From NCBI GenBank assembly GCA_964618415.1, contig CAZUAT010000005.1:1-64000 (forward strand): a stretch of DNA of 64,000 nt, given 5' to 3'. The position numbers and the translations under genes were made by a program. Positions 59,204-64,000 of this stretch are shown here, piece after piece. Under the pieces are notes generated by a model, which was not told the origin of the DNA, did not search any database, and worked only from the letters and a program-made list of their open reading frames with translations. Position 1 is the first letter of the stretch. Every line of letters starts with the position of its first letter. The stretch is from JACTMI01 sp964618415 (GTDB lineage Bacteria; Acidobacteriota; Thermoanaerobaculia; Multivoradales; JAGPDF01).

Positions 59204-59944
59204 TCAGCGCATCACCAGCCCGCCGTCCACGGCGACGGTCTGTCCGGTTACGTACGAGGCCTCCTCGGAGGCCAGAAACGCGATCACGGCCGCCACTTCC
59301 TCCGGCCGGCCCACCCGTCGCAGCGGCACGCCCTCGAGATAGCTCGCCAGTTTCTCCGCCGGCAGACCGGACAGCAGGTCGGTGTCGACGAACCCGGGTG
59401 CCACCGCGTTCACCGTGACGCCAAAGCTGGCGGCCTCGCGGGCGAGCGCCCGGCAGAATGCGATCAGACCGCCCTTGGCGGCGCTGTAGTGCGTCTGTCC
59501 CACCTGGCCGACCAGACCGCTGGCACTCGCCACCGCGACGATCCTGCCCCAGCGCGCCGCGTACATCCCCTTGACCAGCCGGCGCGCGACACGGAAGGCG
59601 GCGCTCAGGTTGACGTCGACGATCGCATCCCAGTCCTCGTCGCGCAGGAACGGCAGCAGACCGTCCCGGATCGATCCGGCGTTGAGGACCAGCACCTGGA
59701 CCGGTCCGAGTTCGGCCACCACCAGATCGAGCGTGTCGTCAGTGGCCCGGCGATCGGTCAGATCGACGCAGTAGGCCCGCCCGCCGATCTCCTCCGCCAG
59801 GCTCGCCGCGGCCTCGGCCTGTTGCAGGTAGGTCACCGCCACCCGGTACCCGGCCCTCGCCAGGCGCCGGGCGGTGGCTGCGCCGATCCCGCTGCTGGCG
59901 CCGGTCACCAGGGCCACCCGGCCGGCCGGAGGTTGCGCCGTCAT
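59204..59944 (-). CDS. 3-oxoacyl-ACP reductase, FabG-like
   Basis: SDR reductase of 246 residues. The cofactor loop is TGASSGIG (14-21). LNAGSIRDGLL, catalytic S140/S142, and Y153 and K157 in THYSAAKGG follow, then the FabG-typical APGFVDTDLL and the C-terminal EEASYVTGQTVAVDGG. These fit a 3-ketoacyl-ACP reductase well. The ATG at 59944 overlaps the deacetylase stop by 4 bp. Its ACP, dehydratase and glycan-enzyme neighbours suggest a dedicated lipid pathway and not bulk fatty-acid synthesis. Confidence 0.92.
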   Translation of the reverse strand: MTAQPPAGRVALVTGASSGIGAATARRLARAGYRVAVTYLQQAEAAASLAEEIGGRAYCVDLTDRRATDDTLDLVVAELGPVQVLVLNAGSIRDGLLPFLRDEDWDAIVDVNLSAAFRVARRLVKGMYAARWGRIVAVASASGLVGQVGQTHYSAAKGGLIAFCRALAREAASFGVTVNAVAPGFVDTDLLSGLPAEKLASYLEGVPLRRVGRPEEVAAVIAFLASEEASYVTGQTVAVDGGLVMR

Positions 59945-60870
59945 GGACGGCCTCCGAGCGGGAGCGGGTGCATCCCGTAGTCCGGCGCCTCGAGCGGCGC
60001 CGTGGGCAATTCGCTCGTCGCCTGGATCGACTCTTCGTACCAGCTGGCCAGCGGGGCCGTCGGCCGCCCTCCAAGCAGGCGGATGAACCGCTCCCGGTAA
60101 CCCCGCCGTCCGGCCTCGTGAAAGAAGCGCGCCAGGCCGGTATAGAGACCGGGCAGCGGGCGGTCGACCAGCTCCCAAGGGTGCACCACCAGGACCGCCG
60201 GACGATCGCCGGCCAGCGCCCCCGCCAGCCAGGACGGCGGGGCGAGGCGGCCGCACCAGCCGCCGGCCGGCAGCCCGAGCGGGCCGCCCCAGACCAGCGG
60301 CGGCAGTTCGAGCAGCTGCAGTCCGTCGGACCAGCTCACCCAGGTCGGCTGACGCGGATTGCGCGCCCGACCGGCGCCGGGCGACGGGGCGAGCGAGCTG
60401 TCGTACTGGAAGCCGAGCTCGGCAACCACGCGCAGGCGCGGGTTGGCGGCGTGGCGCAGCGACCACTCCGGCGCCCGAAAGCCCGTCACCGCCGTGCCGA
60501 CGATCTGCTCCAGCGTCGCCCGCGCCCGCCTCAGGTCGGCGCGGAACCCCTCCACCGACCGGTCATCGGCGCGCAGATGCAGGAAGCCGTGACAGGCCAC
60601 CTCGTGACCGGCGGCGGCGATCTCGCGGATCCGCTCCGGCAGCCGCTCGGCCACCTCCCCGAGCACGAAGAAGGTGGCGCGGAGGCCGAGCCGGTCGAAC
60701 AGCTCGAGCTGCTCGGGCAGCAGCCGGTCGAGTTCCTCGACCAGAGGCGGCCGGAGCGCCGGTCGCACGTACTCCCGCACCCAGCACGAGTGGTACCACT
60801 CCTCGACGTCGACGGTCAGCGCGATGCCGGTCCGGCCGGGCGCGCAGTCCAGCTCAGGCCGGCTCGTCAC
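59941..60870 (-). CDS. NodB-type polysaccharide deacetylase
   Basis: Metal-dependent deacetylase of the carbohydrate esterase 4 class, 309 residues. The catalytic motif begins TVDVEEWY (D21), followed by ATFFVLGEVAERLP, HEVACHGFLH with metal ligands H93 and H97, and GFRAPEWSLR. This TVDVEEW/GHE pattern resembles the XrtA/PEP-CTERM-associated deacetylases. The GTG at 60870 lies 17 bp inside the upstream glycosyltransferase gene. No signal peptide is seen, so it should act in the cytoplasm on a lipid- or nucleotide-linked sugar. Confidence 0.85.
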   Translation of the reverse strand: MTSRPELDCAPGRTGIALTVDVEEWYHSCWVREYVRPALRPPLVEELDRLLPEQLELFDRLGLRATFFVLGEVAERLPERIREIAAAGHEVACHGFLHLRADDRSVEGFRADLRRARATLEQIVGTAVTGFRAPEWSLRHAANPRLRVVAELGFQYDSSLAPSPGAGRARNPRQPTWVSWSDGLQLLELPPLVWGGPLGLPAGGWCGRLAPPSWLAGALAGDRPAVLVVHPWELVDRPLPGLYTGLARFFHEAGRRGYRERFIRLLGGRPTAPLASWYEESIQATSELPTAPLEAPDYGMHPLPLGGRP

Positions 60871-61546
60871 GGTCGTCGAAGACTTTGAAGTAGATCGCCG
60901 CACAGGAGATCCGGAAGGTGTCCCGGAACGGTCGGAAGTGACTTCCGCCGTCATTGTAGATCGTGCGCACCCGTACGTGCTCGAGGCTCGCCCCGAGCCG
61001 GGTCGCCCGGATCAGCATCTCCGACTCGATCGCGTAGCCGTCCGACGCGAGACGCATTCGGCGCAGCAGGGGCGCCGACAGGAGGCGGTAGCCGGACTGC
61101 GAGTCGAGCAGTTCGCGCCCCGTCATCCGCGACAGGATGCGCGAGCCGATGTAGTTGGTCCAGTAGCGCGCACCGGGGATTGCCGCCGCGTCTTCGAGCC
61201 GCACGCCGATTACCAGGTCGGGGCGGCGGGTGCGCCAGGCCTCCAGGAAGGCCGGCAGGTCCTCGGGGTCGTGCTGCCCGTCGGCGTCGAGCAGCAGCAG
61301 CGCCTCCGCGCCTCCTGCCAGCCCGCGCGCGATTCCCTGGCGGAGCGCGAACCCCTTGCCCCGGTTGCGATCGAGTCGGATCACCTCGGCTCCGGCGTCC
61401 GACGCCGCGCTGCCCGTGCGGTCGGTCGAGCCGTCGTCGACCACCACCACCCGCGCGACGTGCCGGCGGATGCCACGGACGACTTCGCCGACGGTGCGCT
61501 CGCACTGGTAGGCCGGCACGACGGCGCAGAGATCGGGCGAGGTCAC
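60854..61546 (-). CDS. Family 2 glycosyltransferase (polyprenyl-phosphate type)
   Basis: GT-A fold enzyme of 230 residues. CAVVPAYQCERTVGEVV opens the Rossmann-like half; VVDDGSTDRT (DDGS 37-40), the DADGQHDPEDL motif (DADG 87-90, metal-binding) and the SGYRLLSAPLLRRM segment place it near dolichyl-phosphate mannose/glucose synthases. No membrane helix follows the catalytic domain, unlike GtrB. The GTG at 61546 is chosen over a TTG eight codons upstream. It is the first gene of the deacetylase-fabG-ACP-hotdog run. Confidence 0.88.
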   Translation of the reverse strand: MTSPDLCAVVPAYQCERTVGEVVRGIRRHVARVVVVDDGSTDRTGSAASDAGAEVIRLDRNRGKGFALRQGIARGLAGGAEALLLLDADGQHDPEDLPAFLEAWRTRRPDLVIGVRLEDAAAIPGARYWTNYIGSRILSRMTGRELLDSQSGYRLLSAPLLRRMRLASDGYAIESEMLIRATRLGASLEHVRVRTIYNDGGSHFRPFRDTFRISCAAIYFKVFDDRDEPA

Positions 61547-61558
61547 GGCGAGCCCGGC

Positions 61559-61567
61559 GTTATAGCA
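61559..61567 (-). promoter_or_regulatory. Putative extended -10 promoter of the glycosyltransferase cluster
   Basis: Read on the minus strand, TGC precedes TATAAC (61564-61559), an extended -10 element. No good -35 is present 17 bp upstream. The GTG start is only 12 bp beyond, so the transcript would have almost no leader. Confidence 0.4.
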
Positions 61568-61628
61568 CAAGCCCCGCGACGGCCACGACCTCTTGTCTTG
61601 TCCCGAGCGCTCGTGACAGTCTTCACAG

Positions 61629-62021
61629 GTGCCTCAGACCTACGTTCCGGTCCTCTACGCGCTCGCCGTTGCGGTCCTGCTCGGGACGGTCCTGATCGCG
61701 CTCTCCTGGGCGGCCGGCCTGAAGACCGGCGGCCGGATCAAGTACTCCACGTACGAGTCGGGCATGCCGCTGCTCGACCGGTCGCGCAAGCGGCTGTCGA
61801 TCGCCTTCTTCCTGGTCGCGATCGACTTCGTAGTGTTCGACGTCGAAGCTGCCTTCCTCTACCCGCTCGCCACCGTGCTGCGCGACGGCGGCATGCCGCT
61901 GCTGGCGGCAGCCATGGTGTTCGTCGGCCTGATCGTGGCGGGGTACGCCTATGTCTGGAAGAAGGGCGGACTGGAACTGTCGACCCGCGTGCCCGGACCG
62001 ACGGAGGTCCGCCGGCCATGA
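61629..62021 (+). CDS. nuoA: NADH-quinone oxidoreductase subunit A
   Basis: Membrane subunit of complex I, 130 residues with three helices (about 9-29, 58-80 and 90-112). The family segment YESGMPLLDRSRKRLSIAFFLVAIDFVVFDVEAAFLYP is clearly present (shown by its ends YESGMP and FDVEAAFLYP). The GTG at 61629 follows CTTCACAG without a good Shine-Dalgarno. It overlaps nuoE by ATGA. In most operons nuoB follows nuoA; here nuoB, C and D are missing from the gap. Confidence 0.93.
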   Translation: MPQTYVPVLYALAVAVLLGTVLIALSWAAGLKTGGRIKYSTYESGMPLLDRSRKRLSIAFFLVAIDFVVFDVEAAFLYPLATVLRDGGMPLLAAAMVFVGLIVAGYAYVWKKGGLELSTRVPGPTEVRRP

Positions 62022-62512
62022 GCGCGCCGCCGGACACCCCGTTTCAGCTCCCCGCCGACGTCGTCGCCAGAATCGACTCGCTGCGCTCCCGCTATCCGAC
62101 CGAGGAGGCGCTGGTCCTGCCGGCGCTCCACCTGGCCCAGCAGGCGGCGGGCGGCTGGCTCCCCCACGAGGCGGTGGCGGCGGTTGCCGACCTGCTCCAC
62201 CTGCCAGCGTCGAAGGTGGCCGGCGTCGTCTCCTTCTACGACATGTTCCATGAGCACCCGGTCGGGCGACACCGGATCCGGCTGTGCACCAACCTGTCCT
62301 GCCAGCTGCGCGGCGCCGAGGAGCTGGCGGCGCTGCTGCGCCAGGAGCTCGGCGTCGACGCCGACGAGGTGACCGCCGACGGGCGTTGCTCGTGGGTCGA
62401 GTTCGAGTGCCTCGGCTCGTGCGACACGGCGCCGATGGCCATGATCGACGACGACTACCACGAGAACCTCACCCCCGACCGGCTGCTGCAGGTCGTCCGG
62501 AAGCTCGACTGA
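62018..62512 (+). CDS. nuoE: NADH-quinone oxidoreductase subunit E
   Basis: [2Fe-2S] subunit of the NADH-input module, 164 residues. The ligands are C90, C95, C131 and C135 (C-x4-C and C-x3-C) as in NuoE and hydrogenase HoxE/HydA-linked homologues. GGWLPHEAVAAVADLLHLP and VVSFYDMFHEHP are family segments. The frame is open upstream in the divergent gap but the ATG at 62018 is family-like. The nuoF ATG follows one base after the stop. Confidence 0.93.
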   Translation: MSAPPDTPFQLPADVVARIDSLRSRYPTEEALVLPALHLAQQAAGGWLPHEAVAAVADLLHLPASKVAGVVSFYDMFHEHPVGRHRIRLCTNLSCQLRGAEELAALLRQELGVDADEVTADGRCSWVEFECLGSCDTAPMAMIDDDYHENLTPDRLLQVVRKLD

Positions 62513-62513
62513 C

Positions 62514-63812
62514 ATGGCCACCGAACGCGTATTGACCGTCAACGTCGGACGCCCCGAGGCGCGCACGGTGCGCGGCTACCGCGAGTCCGGCGGCTACGAG
62601 GCGATCGTCCGCGCGCTGCGCATGCAGCCGGAGGAGGTCGTCGAAGAGGTCAAGAAGTCGGGCCTGCGCGGTCGCGGCGGCGCCGGCTTCCCGTGCGGCA
62701 TGAAGTGGAGCTTCGTGCCGCGCAATCATCCGGGTCCGAAGTACATCGTCTGCAACGCTGACGAGTCGGAGCCCGGAACGTTCAAAGACCGCCTGCTCAT
62801 GGAGCACGACCCGCATCAGCTGATCGAGGGCTGCATCATTGCCGGCTGGGCGGTCGGCGCCAACACGACCTACATCTACATCCGCGGTGAGTACACCCAC
62901 GCCGCGCGCGTGCTCGAGGAGGCGATTCGCGACGCCTACGACAGCGGGATTCTGGGCGCCAGCGTGCTCGGCTCCGGCTTCCGGCACGACGTCCACGTCC
63001 ACCGGGGGGCCGGCGCCTACATCTGTGGCGAGGAGACCGGGCTGCTCGAGTCGCTCGAGGGCAAGCGAGGCCAGCCGCGCGTCAAGCCGCCCTTCCCCGC
63101 CGTCGTCGGCGCATTTGGCTGTCCGACCGTGATCAACAACGTCGAAACGCTGTGCTGCGCGGTGCACATTCTCAAGCGCGGCGCTGACTGGTTCCGGTCG
63201 ATCGGCACCGATGAGCGCAACACCGGCCCGAAGCTGTACGCCATCTCCGGCCACGTGGAAAGGCCCGGCACTTACGAGCTGCCGCTCGGCGTGACCTTCC
63301 AGCAGCTCCTCGACGCGTGCGGCGGCATGTACCGCGGCCGGGCGCTCAAGGCGTTCATCCCGGGCGGCGCCTCGGCGCCGATGATGACGGCAGCCGACGC
63401 GGAGATCCGCATGGATTTCGACACGCTCGCCAAGGCCGGCAGCATGCTCGGCTCGGCGGCGGTGATCGTGATGGACGAGACGACGTGCATCGTCCGCGCG
63501 ACTCTCCGGCTGGCCCGCTTCTTCGCCCACGAATCGTGTGGACAGTGCACGCCATGCCGCGAAGGAACCAACTGGATGCGGATCCTGCTGGAGCGGATCG
63601 AACGGGGCGAGGGTAGCGAGGGCGACCTCGACCTGCTCGCCAGCGTCGTCCCGAACGTGGGCGGCATCTCCCTGTGCGCGCTCGGCGATGCGTCACAGGG
63701 TCCCGTGCGATCGATGATCGCCCGCTTCGGCGACGAAATCCGCGACAACATCCGCAATCGCCGCTACCCGCTGCCCCGCAAGCCGTTCTTCGATTTCGGA
63801 GCCGCTGCCTGA
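62514..63812 (+). CDS. nuoF: NADH-quinone oxidoreductase subunit F
   Basis: NADH- and FMN-binding subunit, 432 residues. GLRGRGGAGFPCGMKW is the FMN/NADH glycine loop, and NADESEPGTFKDR and GAGAYICGEETGLLESLEG-type segments follow. The 4Fe-4S N3 ligands are in ESCGQCTPCREG (around residues 342-350) with the fourth cysteine in SLCALGD. Length is regular. It overlaps the nuoG start by 1 bp (TGATG). Similar subunits occur in formate dehydrogenases and bidirectional hydrogenases, but nuoA next door supports complex I. Confidence 0.95.
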   Translation: MATERVLTVNVGRPEARTVRGYRESGGYEAIVRALRMQPEEVVEEVKKSGLRGRGGAGFPCGMKWSFVPRNHPGPKYIVCNADESEPGTFKDRLLMEHDPHQLIEGCIIAGWAVGANTTYIYIRGEYTHAARVLEEAIRDAYDSGILGASVLGSGFRHDVHVHRGAGAYICGEETGLLESLEGKRGQPRVKPPFPAVVGAFGCPTVINNVETLCCAVHILKRGADWFRSIGTDERNTGPKLYAISGHVERPGTYELPLGVTFQQLLDACGGMYRGRALKAFIPGGASAPMMTAADAEIRMDFDTLAKAGSMLGSAAVIVMDETTCIVRATLRLARFFAHESCGQCTPCREGTNWMRILLERIERGEGSEGDLDLLASVVPNVGGISLCALGDASQGPVRSMIARFGDEIRDNIRNRRYPLPRKPFFDFGAAA

Positions 63813-64000
63813 TGCCTACCGTCACGATCGACGATCGCACCGTCGAGGTGCCGGCCGGCACCAATCTGGTCGACGCCGCCCAGCTCGTCGGCGTGCAGAT
63901 CCCGCACTACTGCTACCACCCGCGTCTGTCGGTCGTCGGCCAGTGCCGGATGTGCATGGTCGAAGTGCAGGGCATGCCCAAGCTCCAAGCCGCCTGCTCG
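63812..64000 (+). CDS. nuoG: NADH-quinone oxidoreductase subunit G, N-terminal part (cut by window end)
   Basis: The first 63 residues of a large iron-sulfur subunit. A ferredoxin-like N-terminus shows TVTIDDRTVEVPAGTNLVDA and IPHYCYHPRL, with [2Fe-2S] ligands C34, C45, C48 and C62 in the CYHP, QCRMC and AACS contexts. This is the start expected for NuoG of the NADH-input module. The rest of the gene lies beyond the window, so molybdopterin-domain features cannot be checked. A formate-dehydrogenase alpha-type protein begins similarly but is less likely here. Confidence 0.88.
   Translation, partial: MPTVTIDDRTVEVPAGTNLVDAAQLVGVQIPHYCYHPRLSVVGQCRMCMVEVQGMPKLQAACS

Overview
The window is one contiguous stretch of a very G+C-rich, gene-dense bacterial chromosome. 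It begins inside coaBC and ends inside nuoG. The organism has an outer membrane: there are genes for LPS transport (lptC/A-like, lptB, lptE, an lptF-lptG fusion), a full tol-pal set and a TolC-type efflux system. The mixture of rpoN-hpf-hprK-rapZ-PTS, a CarD/CdnL-type regulator, parAB, an etfBA pair and a fulvocin C-like peptide fits Acidobacteriota (Thermoanaerobaculia-like) or a Myxococcota/Desulfobacterota-type lineage. This placement is an inference from gene content; no rRNA gene is present to settle it.

Layout. 1-4.9 kb (+): coaBC 3' part, family-4 uracil-DNA glycosylase, leucyl aminopeptidase and two oligopeptide-transporter ATPases, mostly with overlapping ends. 5-10.7 kb (+): TolC-like protein, YIP1 membrane protein, HlyD/MacA adaptor, MacB ATPase and MacB permease, followed by tRNA-Leu(CAA) on the minus strand. 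10.9-15.6 kb (+): a carD gene behind a consensus promoter, a TPR protein, priA and accA. 15.6-29.2 kb (+): recJ, an LptC/LptA-like protein, lptB, rpoN, long-form hpf, hprK, rapZ, PTS EIIA, HPr, Enzyme I, cupin, lipoprotein and miaB, with start/stop overlaps suggesting one or a few long transcripts.

29.2-30.9 kb is an accessory island, visibly less G+C-rich. It holds two minus-strand secreted proteins: a fulvocin C-like cysteine-rich peptide precursor and a coiled-coil protein. Short GGCTGGCACC repeats lie at its miaB side and again beyond parAB. 30.9-33.9 kb (-): parB, parA, a bifunctional-nuclease-domain protein and a PTPS/QueD-like enzyme. 34-44.4 kb: lptF-lptG fusion (+), polX, metK and a DUF84-like protein (-), an rRNA methyltransferase and a sulfatase-fold lipoprotein (+), then etfBA (-). 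44.5-49.8 kb (+): tolQ, tolR, tolA/tonB-like, tolB, pal, cpoB and rpsT.

49.8-61.5 kb (-): ribH, nusB, a transglutaminase-like protein, leuS and lptE; an SDR; tRNA-Pro(GGG); a MerR-like protein; a lipoprotein and der; then a compact glycosyltransferase, deacetylase, FabG, ACP and hotdog-dehydratase cluster. tRNA-Leu(CAG) lies on the plus strand between der and that cluster. 61.6-64 kb (+): nuoA followed directly by nuoE, nuoF and the start of nuoG, without nuoBCD.

Most of the window is housekeeping and envelope biogenesis. The parts most likely to be new are the fulvocin-like two-gene island, the lptFG fusion, the channel-less PTS, the small ACP/glycan cluster and the rearranged nuo operon.
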